From NCBI GenBank assembly GCA_012719035.1, contig JAAYBD010000004.1, positions 17,366-81,365 of the forward strand: a DNA stretch of 64,000 nt, written 5' to 3'. The position numbers and the translations under genes were made by a program. Below, piece after piece: positions 30,053-39,493 of this stretch (positions are counted from its first letter, which is position 1; every line of letters begins with the position of its first letter). The notes below the pieces were generated by a model, which worked only from the letters and a program-made list of their open reading frames with translations, ran no database searches and was not told the DNA's origin. This DNA comes from Clostridiales bacterium (lineage in GTDB: Bacteria > Bacillota > Clostridia > Oscillospirales > Oscillospiraceae).

Positions 30053-32179
30053 TTAGAAAATGGAATATGCGACAACAAGTCCGCAGAAAACGATGGAAAC
30101 GGTTGAGCAGAGCTTGATAAGAATGTTGAGACTGGGGCCGGAGGTATCCTTAAAAGGATCGCCTACGGTGTCGCCGATGACGGCTGCCTTGTGGCAATCA
30201 CTGCCCTTGCCGCCGTGCTTGCCGCTTTCGATATACTTCTTAGCGTTATCCCAAGCACCGCCTGCGTTTGCCATATATACCGCCATTACAAATCCGGTAA
30301 CAGTGGTGCCGGCAAGAAGTCCGACAACGCCTTCGACTCCGAGAACCAGACCGGTAACTATAGGTACAATAACAGCAAGAAGCGAGGGTTCTATCATCTC
30401 TCTAAGAGCGCCTTTTGTGCAGAGGTCGACACAGCGCTCGTAGTCGGGGCTTCCTTCGCCGGTCATGATGCCCTTTATTTCGCGGAACTGACGGCGAACT
30501 TCAACAACGATGCTCTCTGCTGCACGCTGAACTGCGCTCATTGTGAGGGCGCTGAACACGAAAACAAGCATAGCGCCGATGAAAAGTCCGGTGAGAACGG
30601 CGGGGTTTGTTACTGTAAGATCAAGAGTATAGGGATTAGCACTGCCTGCAATCTCAGTTTTTGCAATGTCAATGTAGGAAACAAGCAGGGCAAGAGCTGT
30701 AAGAGCAGCCGAACCGATTGCAAAGCCTTTGCCGGTTGCGGCTGTTGTGTTGCCAAGACTGTCGAGGGCATCAGTGCGCTCGCGAACTTCTTCGGGAAGT
30801 CCTGACATTTCAGCAATTCCGCCAGCGTTGTCTGCTACGGGACCATATGCGTCGGTTGCAAGAGTGATGCCGAGGGTAGAAAGCATACCGACTGCAGCTA
30901 TACCGATGCCGTAAAGACCGCGGCTGAAGAATTCCACATAATTTTCAGAGCCGGTAACAAGAGTACCGCCGGCTGAGAGGAAGCTGACTATAACAGCAAT
31001 GCCGACTATAAGGACGGGAGCTATAGTTGACTTGAGACCGAGAGAAATGCCGCCGATTATAACAGTTGCAGCGCCGGTTTCAGATGCATCAGCAAGTTCC
31101 TGAGTCGGTTTGTAGGTATCCGATGTGAAATATTCGGTGAAATAACCAATCAGGCATCCGCCTGCAAGACCGCTGAAAATAGCGATGAGGATTCCCCACC
31201 AGTTGGCTCCGTCTACATCTTTCATGATATAGTAGGAGAGAGGAGCAGCCGCGATGGCTGCAAGTCCTGCTGCGATATAGGTTCCTCTGCGGAGAGTTGA
31301 GAGAAGTTCTTTCTGGGAAGCCTTTTCTCCGGTGCGGATGAAAAATGTGCCGATAACCGAGCAGATAATGCCGGCAACTGCAATTGCAACAGAAAGGAAC
31401 ATACCGTTCCAGCCGTAGCCTGCAGAAGCACCGATTGCGAATGTAGCAAGGATGGAGCCTACATAGCTCTCGTAAAGGTCTGCGCCCATGCCTGCAACGT
31501 CGCCTACGTTGTCGCCTACGTTATCAGCTATTGTTGCAGGGTTGCGGGGGTCATCTTCGGGGATGCCGGCTTCAACCTTGCCGACAAGGTCGGCGCCGAC
31601 ATCGGCAGCCTTGGTGAAGATACCGCCGCCGACACGCGCAAACAGGGCAGCAGCAGAAGCACCCATTCCGAACATAACCATGGTTGTAGCAATCTCGTTT
31701 GCGTCACAGTGGAAGCCATAGCGAAGAATTGTAAACCATAAGGTGATGTCAAGTATTCCGAGTCCGACTACGGTGAAGCCCATAACAGCGCCGGATGAGA
31801 AAGCGACCTTTAATCCCTGATTAAGGCTTTCGCTTGCCGCGTTAGCTGTACGTGCGTTTGCGGAAGTTGCAATTTTCATGCCGAAAAATCCGGCAAGGCA
31901 GGAATAAATTCCGCCTGTGACGAATGCGAAAGGCACGAATTTCGATACTAATTCATAGTAAGCAAGAACACCAAGGATAAGCGCCATGATGGCAAAGAAA
32001 ATTGCTACTGATTTGTATTGACGTTTAAGGTACGCGTTTGCACCGCTTCGTATAGCAGCGGCGATTTTTTGCATGGTCTCGTTTCCTTCGGAGAACTTCA
32101 AGACCTTGCGGCTCTGAACAAAGGCATACAGCAGGGCAATGAATGCTCCTACGAAGCCTATCCAGAAGAACTGTTGCAT
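30053..32179 (-). CDS. hppA: Membrane-bound ion-translocating pyrophosphatase, K+-dependent subtype signature
   Basis: GGGIFTKAADVGADLVGKVEAGIPEDDPRNPATIADNVGDNVGDVAGMGADLYES; GNTTAATGKGFAIGSAALTAL. Confidence 0.94.
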   Translation of the reverse strand: MQQFFWIGFVGAFIALLYAFVQSRKVLKFSEGNETMQKIAAAIRSGANAYLKRQYKSVAIFFAIMALILGVLAYYELVSKFVPFAFVTGGIYSCLAGFFGMKIATSANARTANAASESLNQGLKVAFSSGAVMGFTVVGLGILDITLWFTILRYGFHCDANEIATTMVMFGMGASAAALFARVGGGIFTKAADVGADLVGKVEAGIPEDDPRNPATIADNVGDNVGDVAGMGADLYESYVGSILATFAIGASAGYGWNGMFLSVAIAVAGIICSVIGTFFIRTGEKASQKELLSTLRRGTYIAAGLAAIAAAPLSYYIMKDVDGANWWGILIAIFSGLAGGCLIGYFTEYFTSDTYKPTQELADASETGAATVIIGGISLGLKSTIAPVLIVGIAVIVSFLSAGGTLVTGSENYVEFFSRGLYGIGIAAVGMLSTLGITLATDAYGPVADNAGGIAEMSGLPEEVRERTDALDSLGNTTAATGKGFAIGSAALTALALLVSYIDIAKTEIAGSANPYTLDLTVTNPAVLTGLFIGAMLVFVFSALTMSAVQRAAESIVVEVRRQFREIKGIMTGEGSPDYERCVDLCTKGALREMIEPSLLAVIVPIVTGLVLGVEGVVGLLAGTTVTGFVMAVYMANAGGAWDNAKKYIESGKHGGKGSDCHKAAVIGDTVGDPFKDTSGPSLNILIKLCSTVSIVFCGLVVAYSIF

Positions 32180-32468
32180 AATTTCACTCCTCTTAGAATT
32201 TTCCTCTTATGAGCATTTTTTAAAAAGCTCTTTACTCAACAATTATCTATAATAAACCATACGGACATAAAATTCAAATGTTTATTTCAAAAATAAGCAA
32301 AATATTTGCATACTTTTCCTATAAGTATTTTAGCATTTTGACCAATCTACATATATAATAAACATTCTTGCCGCAGAGAGGAGAATTTCACTTCGCTGTT
32401 TAGCTTGAAGGAATTACCGCCATGTGCTATACTCGGACAGTGCACAGCAGTACATTACGGAGGTTAAA

Positions 32469-33341
32469 ATGAAAGGTATTATTCTTGCCGCGGGAAAAGG
32501 GACCCGTCTTTATCCTATTACTCATTCTGTCTGCAAACCGCTTTTGCCGGTCTATGATAAGCCGATGATATATTATCCGATATCAATACTTCTTGAAATG
32601 GGGATAACGGATATCCTAATTATAGTTCCGCCGGATGAGCAGGAGCAGTTTGAGCATCTCCTTGGCAACGGAGACAGCTTCGGAGCAAACATAACTTATA
32701 CAAAGCAATATGAAAGACGCGGGATTGCGGATGCTTTTATTCTGGGTGAGGACTTCATCGGGGAAGACAGGGTCTGCCTTGCGCTCGGCGACAATATTTT
32801 TTTTGGAAGCAATCTGCGGGAAAAACTGATGACCGCGAAAAACAGCAAATCTGGTGCGACGGTTTTCGGCTGCTATATGGACGACCCAAGACCTTTTGGT
32901 GTAGTGGAGTTCGACGGCGATGGAAAAGTTATCAGCATTGAGGAAAAGCCGGAAAACCCGAAGTCAAACTATATTGTACCCGGTCTGTATTTCTACGATA
33001 ACAGAGTAGTGGAAATAGCGAAAACGGTCAAACCATCTGCAAGAGGCGAGCTTGAGATTACATCCGTCAACAACGCATATCTAAATATGGGCGAACTTCA
33101 CATAGTCCCGCTCGACAAGGATATAACATGGTTTGATACAGGCAACTCCAATACCTTGCTTGACGCCGCCTGTGCGATCAGGAACTATAAGGACAGCACA
33201 GGAACGCAGATCGGATGCCTTGAGGAAACCGCATATAAAAACGGTATGATTACACATGAAAAGCTTTTGTCAGTAGCAGAATCTATAAAAATGTCTGATT
33301 ACGGCGAATACTTAATGGGCTTTGCAATGGCAAACAGATAA
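32469..33341 (+). CDS. rfbA: Glucose-1-phosphate thymidylyltransferase
   Basis: MKGIILAAGKGTRLYPITHSVCKPLLPVYDKPMIYYPISILLEMGI; GGAGG RBS at 32459; no rfbBCD neighbours. Confidence 0.92.
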   Translation: MKGIILAAGKGTRLYPITHSVCKPLLPVYDKPMIYYPISILLEMGITDILIIVPPDEQEQFEHLLGNGDSFGANITYTKQYERRGIADAFILGEDFIGEDRVCLALGDNIFFGSNLREKLMTAKNSKSGATVFGCYMDDPRPFGVVEFDGDGKVISIEEKPENPKSNYIVPGLYFYDNRVVEIAKTVKPSARGELEITSVNNAYLNMGELHIVPLDKDITWFDTGNSNTLLDAACAIRNYKDSTGTQIGCLEETAYKNGMITHEKLLSVAESIKMSDYGEYLMGFAMANR

Positions 33342-33366
33342 AATAAATATACCGCTAAAAGCGGAT

Positions 33367-33396
33367 AAAAGCACGGAGATTTATCTCCGTGCTTTT
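33367..33396. terminator. Bidirectional terminator
   Basis: AAAAGCACGGAGAT-TT-ATCTCCGTGCTTTT. Confidence 0.8.
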
Positions 33397-33505
33397 ACAA
33401 TATAAATAATAGAAACCTATTTTATTGTCTATGCAGGCAGGAAACGGACAAGAACGGTTTTTCAGCGTATAGTTTTCCGCCTCACATCTCAGAGTACGCA
33501 GATAT

Positions 33506-34210
33506 TCATCTATATATCGTAGTGCCCCCGGAAATGGTTTCATCTATTGAGCGGGAGATAACTTCTTTCGCGGAATCCAGATCACGAGCCCTTATTGCAA
33601 TGCAAAGCGCATTGGTGCGCCGGCGCATACTCTCAAATCCGTGCAGCCTGAAAAATCTTTCAAACAGCGTTGTGTTGGGAGCTTTGAAAGAATAGAATAT
33701 TAAAGGCAGGAGTGTGTTGCCCGAAAATATGCATAGAAGATGGTCAAATTCAAAAACAATTTCCGCTGCGCGGGTACAGTCATTGGCTTTATCGAGCTGT
33801 GCGGAGCATGTGAAAAGCTGCTTTATCTCGTCATCGGTTATTCTGGTAACGGCAAGCTCAAGCGCAAGTGCAGTCAGAACCTTACGTATTTGCAATATAG
33901 ATAGTATATCGGCATCGGGAAGACTGCCCCCGTTGAATTTCATAATTGAAATGAGCGTGTCAAGTTTTCCCTTTTTACGGTAATCAGCAACATAGGTGCC
34001 GCTTCTTGGGACGATTTCCAAAAAGCCCTTGTCCGCTATTTCAGTCAGCCCCGCGTTAACTACGCTTCTGCTTATTTGCATTGACTCGGCAAGCTCGCGT
34101 TCCGAAGGGAGTTTTTCCCCAATCGATAGCTTCCCTGACAAGATCATATTTTCAAGCTGTTCAATAAAAAGTTCTTTTAAAGTCGGTGCGCTAAGTTTAG
34201 AAAATTCCAT
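33506..34210 (-). CDS. GntR-family regulator, FadR-like (FCD-type C-terminal domain)
   Basis: GEKLPSERELAESMQISRSVVNAGLTEIADKGFLEIVPRSGTYV wHTH plus alpha-helical effector domain. Confidence 0.87.
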   Translation of the reverse strand: MEFSKLSAPTLKELFIEQLENMILSGKLSIGEKLPSERELAESMQISRSVVNAGLTEIADKGFLEIVPRSGTYVADYRKKGKLDTLISIMKFNGGSLPDADILSILQIRKVLTALALELAVTRITDDEIKQLFTCSAQLDKANDCTRAAEIVFEFDHLLCIFSGNTLLPLIFYSFKAPNTTLFERFFRLHGFESMRRRTNALCIAIRARDLDSAKEVISRSIDETISGGTTIYR

Positions 34211-34233
34211 TAAATCATCGCCTTTCTACTCTG

Positions 34234-34246
34234 TGGTTCAACCACG
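34234..34246. promoter_or_regulatory. Probable GntR/FadR-subfamily operator
   Basis: Perfect palindrome GTGGTT-C-AACCAC (contains TGGTTCAACCA, fits TNGTNNNACNA) just upstream of the gntR start. Confidence 0.6.
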
Positions 34247-34327
34247 TGCCAGATGTATATTATATCATAACGAAAAGCCATATTGCAAGCAAATTTGCTA
34301 AAATTATAACGGAAATTATAAGTTTTG

Positions 34328-34356
34328 TTGACACCCGGGGGAGGGCATGGTATTCT
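34328..34356 (+). promoter_or_regulatory. Sigma-A promoter for the oxidoreductase gene
   Basis: TTGACA 34328-34333, 17-nt spacer, TATTCT 34351-34356. Confidence 0.65.
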
Positions 34357-34530
34357 ATATTCAGAATAATTGGAGCAACCAGCGGCACATTTTTATTATG
34401 CAAAGTTGCTTATTCCGAGAATGTAAGTTTTAATTTTAACGAATGGAACCGTCAGTGTGTAAAACAAACGGAAAAGAGAGAAACTTAGACCCTTAATCTT
34501 AGAACAAAAAATGAAGAGAGGTAAAGTGAT

Positions 34531-37227
34531 ATGGAGCACAAGGAAAAGGTTCTGATGTTTGCCAACAAAGTCGGCAACAAAAAGAACGGCGCAAAGTCCG
34601 GCATGGCTGCGTCCTATACATGGGATGACCCCGAATACAAAATTCTGGAACCGGTTGTTACTGATGAAATGGCCGAGGTTGCTTTGGGAATGGATTTCCG
34701 CGTCCGCAAGAATGCCGAGGAAATAGCAAAGGCCTGCGGAAAAGACCTCGAAACTACGAAACGCTGTCTGTATGAGCTTGCTGATGCAGGCGTTTGCTTT
34801 GTCAATAACATTGACGGTGTGGACGTGTTCTGGTATGACTCATGGATTCCCGGCATTATGGAAATGATGGTAAACCATCCAACAAACCCATATAAATATC
34901 CTCAGATCGCTGAGGCATTTGAAGCATACGGCAGAATTCGCGGACCGAAGTCATCAGGTGCGTTTCCTGTCGGCGTTGGTCTTATGCGCGTTATTCCGGT
35001 TGAAAAAGCTATCGACGGCAATTCACGTGCCTGTTCTTATGAAGAAATTTCAAAATATCTTGATGAGGCACACAAGTTTTCAGTTTCTAACTGCTCCTGC
35101 CGTACATCGAGAGAGATTTTAGGCGAAGGCTGCGGTCACCTGAAAGAGGATATGTGCATACAGCTTGATCACGCGGCGGAATATTATATCCGCACAGGAC
35201 GCGGACGCGAGATAACACGTGAAGAAGCGTATGAAATCATAAAAAGGGCAGAAGAAAACGGTCTTATGCACCAGATACCCAATACCGATGGTTCCGGTAA
35301 GACACATGCTATCTGCAACTGCTGCGGCTGCAGCTGCTATGCCCTGCGCACAAGCACAATGTTCAAGAACAACGATATGTCCCGTTCAAACTATGTCGCC
35401 AGAGTTGACAAGGAAAAGTGCGTTGCCTGCGGTCAGTGCGTTGAAAACTGCCCCACAAACGCCATCCGCCTCGGTCAGAAGCTCTGCGCAAAGACACCTG
35501 TTGTAACAGACATCACCACAAAGGTCACTCCGCGTGACTATAAATGGACAGAAGATAAATGGGATAAAGATTACCGCGTAAACCGCAAAAATGTTGTTGA
35601 TACAGGTACTTCCCCGTGTAAAACAACCTGTCCTGCACATATTGCCGTTCAGGGATACATAAGACTCGCTGCTCAGGGAAAATATAGAGAAGCGCTTGAT
35701 CTTATAAAGAAAGAAAACCCGTTCCCCGCGGTCTGCGGACGCATCTGCCCCCATGCCTGTGAATCCGAATGTACACGAGGCGAAATCGACCAGCCGATCG
35801 CAATTGACGAAATCAAGAAGTTTATTGCCGATCAGGAACTCAGATCCGATGTCCGCTTTGTTCCGAAAAAGCGCCACGACTACAGCGACAAGAAGATCGC
35901 TATTGTCGGTGCAGGTCCTGCGGGTCTGTCTTGCGCTTATTTCCTTGCTCTTGACGGTTATTCTGTTACCGTATTTGAAAAGCAGGAAAAGCTTGGCGGT
36001 ATGCTGACTCTTGGAATTCCCTCCTTCCGTCTTGAAAAGGACGTTGTCAATGCCGAAATTGATATTCTCCGCGAATTGGGCGTTGAATTCAAGACAGGCG
36101 TTGAGGTAGGAAAAGATGTTACACTTGACGAACTGCGTGCCAAGGGGTACAAGGGCTTCTATCTCGCAATCGGAGCACAGGCCGGACGCAAGCTCGGCAT
36201 TGAGGGTGAGGATGCGAAAGGCGTTATTGCCGGCGTTGATTTCCTGCGCGATGTCAATCTTGGCAAGGATGCAAAACTTTCCGGTAAAGTCGTTGTCATA
36301 GGCGGCGGAAATGTTGCAATAGACGTAGCAAGAACCGCAGTACGTGAAAATGCGGAGACAGTCAATATGTACTGCCTTGAGAGCGCAAGCGAAATGCCTG
36401 CTCTTCCGGATGAAATTGAAGAAGCAAATGCTGAAAATATAAACATCAACAACGGATGGGGTCCGAAGCGCATATTAGTGGCGGACGGCAAGGTCACCGG
36501 AGTTGAGTTCAGAAAGTGCATATCCGTATTTGAAAACGGCAAATTTGCTCCGAAATACGATGATAACAACGTCATTACAGTTCCTGCTGATTATGTTCTC
36601 CTCTCGGTCGGACAGTCCATCGATTGGGGCAAGCTCCTTGAGGGCAGCAAGGTTGAACTTGGACGCGGAAATGCAGCAGTTGCGGATGGATTTACCTATC
36701 AGACCGCGCAGCCGGATGTTTTCGTCGGAGGCGACGTTTTCACCGGACCGAAGTTTGCTATCGATGCCATTGCAGCCGGTAAGCAGGGTGCTGTTTCACT
36801 CCACCGTTTTGTACAGCCCGGTCAGGATCTTCGCTACGGCAGAGACCGCAGAGAATATTGCTCACTCGACAAGAGCAGCCTTATCATCAGCGGATTCGAT
36901 AACACACCCCGTCAGTCTGCAGGTCACAATCATGAGAGCAGCAAGTCCTTCAAGGATACTCGCCTGACCTTCACAGAAGAGCAGATGAAGAAAGAAACCG
37001 AACGCTGCCTCGGATGCGGAGCCGCAATTGTTGACGAATACACCTGCGTCGGCTGCGGTCAGTGCACAACAAAGTGCAAGTTTGATGCTATCCACCTTGA
37101 GAGAATTTATGATGGCGAGGGCGTATCATTTGAAAAAATGAAGCCTGTTGTTCTTAAAACTATGCTCAAGCGCGAGGGTAAAATCGCAGTGAGAAAGGTA
37201 AAGGATGCTTTTTCAAAGAAAGATTAG
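34531..37227 (+). CDS. FAD-dependent NAD(P)-disulfide-type oxidoreductase (GltD/NfnB-like) with N- and C-terminal [4Fe-4S] modules
   Basis: CVACGQCVENCPTNAIRLGQ; CGRICPHACESECTRGEIDQPIAI; IAIVGAGPAGLSCAYFLALDGYSVTVFEKQEKLGGML; VVIGGGNVAIDVARTA; C-terminal CVGCGQCTTKCKFDAIHL. Confidence 0.88.
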   Translation: MEHKEKVLMFANKVGNKKNGAKSGMAASYTWDDPEYKILEPVVTDEMAEVALGMDFRVRKNAEEIAKACGKDLETTKRCLYELADAGVCFVNNIDGVDVFWYDSWIPGIMEMMVNHPTNPYKYPQIAEAFEAYGRIRGPKSSGAFPVGVGLMRVIPVEKAIDGNSRACSYEEISKYLDEAHKFSVSNCSCRTSREILGEGCGHLKEDMCIQLDHAAEYYIRTGRGREITREEAYEIIKRAEENGLMHQIPNTDGSGKTHAICNCCGCSCYALRTSTMFKNNDMSRSNYVARVDKEKCVACGQCVENCPTNAIRLGQKLCAKTPVVTDITTKVTPRDYKWTEDKWDKDYRVNRKNVVDTGTSPCKTTCPAHIAVQGYIRLAAQGKYREALDLIKKENPFPAVCGRICPHACESECTRGEIDQPIAIDEIKKFIADQELRSDVRFVPKKRHDYSDKKIAIVGAGPAGLSCAYFLALDGYSVTVFEKQEKLGGMLTLGIPSFRLEKDVVNAEIDILRELGVEFKTGVEVGKDVTLDELRAKGYKGFYLAIGAQAGRKLGIEGEDAKGVIAGVDFLRDVNLGKDAKLSGKVVVIGGGNVAIDVARTAVRENAETVNMYCLESASEMPALPDEIEEANAENININNGWGPKRILVADGKVTGVEFRKCISVFENGKFAPKYDDNNVITVPADYVLLSVGQSIDWGKLLEGSKVELGRGNAAVADGFTYQTAQPDVFVGGDVFTGPKFAIDAIAAGKQGAVSLHRFVQPGQDLRYGRDRREYCSLDKSSLIISGFDNTPRQSAGHNHESSKSFKDTRLTFTEEQMKKETERCLGCGAAIVDEYTCVGCGQCTTKCKFDAIHLERIYDGEGVSFEKMKPVVLKTMLKREGKIAVRKVKDAFSKKD

Positions 37228-37251
37228 AATAATTTAAGGCAGGTATAATCT

Positions 37252-37599
37252 ATGCATGAGCTTGGAATTGTTATGGAGATTGTCCGCGTCGTAGAAGATC
37301 TTGCCAAGGAGCAAGATATTACCGAAGTGGATACAATCGTCCTGCAGATAGGCGAGCTTTCTCCCGTTGTTCCCAAGTATATTGAAGAGTGTTATCCTGC
37401 TGCCATTGATGGCACATTTATGGAGAAAACCAAACTGGAGATCGAAATAATCCCGGGTAACGCTATGTGCAAAAATTGCGGCACGGTATTCAACTTGCTG
37501 TCAAGAAACGGAATATGCCCGAAGTGTCAGAAAAAAGAGTACGAGATTCTAAGCGGAAAAGACTTTTTCATAAAGGAAATCCGCGTTCCCGGCGAATAA
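37252..37599 (+). CDS. hypA: HypA-family nickel metallochaperone
   Basis: MHELGIVMEI N-terminus and zinc motif CKNCGTVF...CPKCQKKEYEILSGKDFFIKEI. Confidence 0.85.
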   Translation: MHELGIVMEIVRVVEDLAKEQDITEVDTIVLQIGELSPVVPKYIEECYPAAIDGTFMEKTKLEIEIIPGNAMCKNCGTVFNLLSRNGICPKCQKKEYEILSGKDFFIKEIRVPGE

Positions 37600-37647
37600 A
37601 ATTTTAGCAGGTATTTTTTCTTGCTGATGTTCCACACAAAGCAGAAA

Positions 37648-37692
37648 CCGTTCCGTGTGGTCTCCTTCTCCTCACCGGAGCGGTTTTTGCTT
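37648..37692 (+). terminator. Probable terminator after hypA
   Basis: AACCGTTCCG...CGGAGCGGTTTTTG hairpin with long loop. Confidence 0.5.
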
Positions 37693-37750
37693 TGCTTCAG
37701 AAGCAATTGCCTGCCAGACAAAGTAAGCCGTTTTATAATTACTGCACTAT

Positions 37751-37791
37751 GACAGAAGTCCCCCGTTTACAGTAAACAGGGGACTTCTGTC
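37751..37791. repeat. Long near-perfect inverted repeat
   Basis: GACAGAAGTCCCCCGTTTAC-A-GTAAACAGGGGACTTCTGTC, 20-bp arms with one C/T difference (G:U pair in RNA). Confidence 0.85.
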
Positions 37792-37824
37792 ATGCTTCTA
37801 ATGTGCCGGCGCACAATTTCAGGT

Positions 37825-39213
37825 TTATTTTCTTTTATCGCTAATTTTAGGGCTCTCTTTTTTATTAATAAATGCCGAACCGATAATCATGATGATTAGG
37901 AAGATTATAAGATAGAATGCAACTATCATGCGGTGTGAGAAACAAGCTGCAATAATCATGAATATGCAGCCGCAGATGGCAAGAAAGGGCATTATGAATC
38001 GCTTGAATACGCTCAAGTCTTTTTCCTTAATCATCATAGCGATGAAAATCGGAATGTATAAGGCATAAATCGTAACTATGGGCAGCTCTGAACTATCAAA
38101 GGAGAAATTGCCGAACCATGGCGTTCCTTCAATTCCCACAAGAATTGCACCATAGAAATAGAGAAGCCAGAATCCGCAGAGAAGCAGCCCAAAAATAGAA
38201 GAGTTTGTGGGCATGTTGGTTACAGGATCGATCTGCTTGAAAAGCTCGGGCTTAGGTCCCTGATCTCTGACGGCAAGAGAGTACATGCCGCGTGTGCAGC
38301 CAAGCATGAGACCATTGAGCGTACCAAGGCAGGAAATAACTATGAACACAAAGAGGAGAGTTCCGCCGGCCTTGGAGAAAATGCTTTCAAAGGCTATCTT
38401 TGCGCCTGCTTCTCCGCCATTCATCATAATTTCATTTGAAACTCCGCCGGCAAGACCAATATAATATAGGATATATATCAACACAACAGTGATTGATCCA
38501 ATCGTGAGGGCTTTGGGAAGGTTTTTCTTTGCGTCTTTCAATTCGGCGTTAATGCTTGTTGCAATAATCCAGCCCTCATATGCAAACGCTGTTGCGACAA
38601 CCGCCGTAAAAAGGGCGGTACCTTTGCTGCTGACGGGTTCGACTACAGTTGTAAAATTCTCTACAGTCATACCTGAAGAAAGTCCGACAATTAGACCGAC
38701 AACACCCATCAGGCAAAGCGGAATTAGCTTGATTATTGTTGTGGAAACTTGAAATTTTCCTGCCATGACGGGGGAGAGCGCGTTAACAGCATAGCTTGCG
38801 CAGAGATAGAACGCGGCGATAGCCATTGCCTCTCCGCCGGCTATAGGAAAGCCGAACAGGACACAGGTATAGCATGCACTGACCCAGGCAAGTACACTTG
38901 TCAGAGTTGGGTAATATATGATCGTCATAAACCAACCGACCATATATGCATATTTGCTGCCCATAGTGACTTCCGCATAGTCAACCAAACCGTTTACATA
39001 GCTGTAGCGTGTTGCCATAGTTGCAAAGGTATAGGCGCATACGACCATGATTGCTCCGCCTATGAGCCATGCAAGGATACCGAGAGGCTGATTTCCGCCC
39101 GTTTTGACGAGGATTTTTTCAGCTTTGAAGAAAACGCCGCTGCCGATTACTATTCCGACTACCATGGCTATAGCGGTCAGCAGCCCGTATTTCTCCTTTA
39201 GTTTTGTTTCCAT
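37825..39213 (-). CDS. APC-superfamily amino acid permease
   Basis: MVVGIVIGSGVFFKAEK, multi-TM; start placed at METKLKEKYG. Confidence 0.85.
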   Translation of the reverse strand: METKLKEKYGLLTAIAMVVGIVIGSGVFFKAEKILVKTGGNQPLGILAWLIGGAIMVVCAYTFATMATRYSYVNGLVDYAEVTMGSKYAYMVGWFMTIIYYPTLTSVLAWVSACYTCVLFGFPIAGGEAMAIAAFYLCASYAVNALSPVMAGKFQVSTTIIKLIPLCLMGVVGLIVGLSSGMTVENFTTVVEPVSSKGTALFTAVVATAFAYEGWIIATSINAELKDAKKNLPKALTIGSITVVLIYILYYIGLAGGVSNEIMMNGGEAGAKIAFESIFSKAGGTLLFVFIVISCLGTLNGLMLGCTRGMYSLAVRDQGPKPELFKQIDPVTNMPTNSSIFGLLLCGFWLLYFYGAILVGIEGTPWFGNFSFDSSELPIVTIYALYIPIFIAMMIKEKDLSVFKRFIMPFLAICGCIFMIIAACFSHRMIVAFYLIIFLIIMIIGSAFINKKESPKISDKRK

Positions 39214-39440
39214 ATTATTTTCTCCCTCTTTCGTTGTGCTTGACTGAATAATCAGCCGCATGTATGATAACATACATATTAGGCAAAATAAAGAAAAAAT
39301 TATATAATACGGCAATTCCTTAACTTGAAAAAGCACATTGATTGTGCGAAGTAACGAATTAATTCGATGCAATAATAAAGAATCTTTGCTTTTAAGCAGA
39401 CTCCCATACCATAAAAAAGAAATCAGCCGTTTAAATAATA

Positions 39441-39477
39441 TAAACCTGCTCATATTATTAACATACGAGCAGGTTTA
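39441..39477. terminator. Terminator hairpin downstream of the nitroreductase gene
   Basis: TAAACCTGCTC...GAGCAGGTTTA. Confidence 0.6.
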
Positions 39478-39493
39478 TACTTTACCTATACAA

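Noticed and set aside
30191-30805. 204-aa plus-strand ORF
   Set aside because: Antisense to hppA; shadow ORF of a long membrane protein gene
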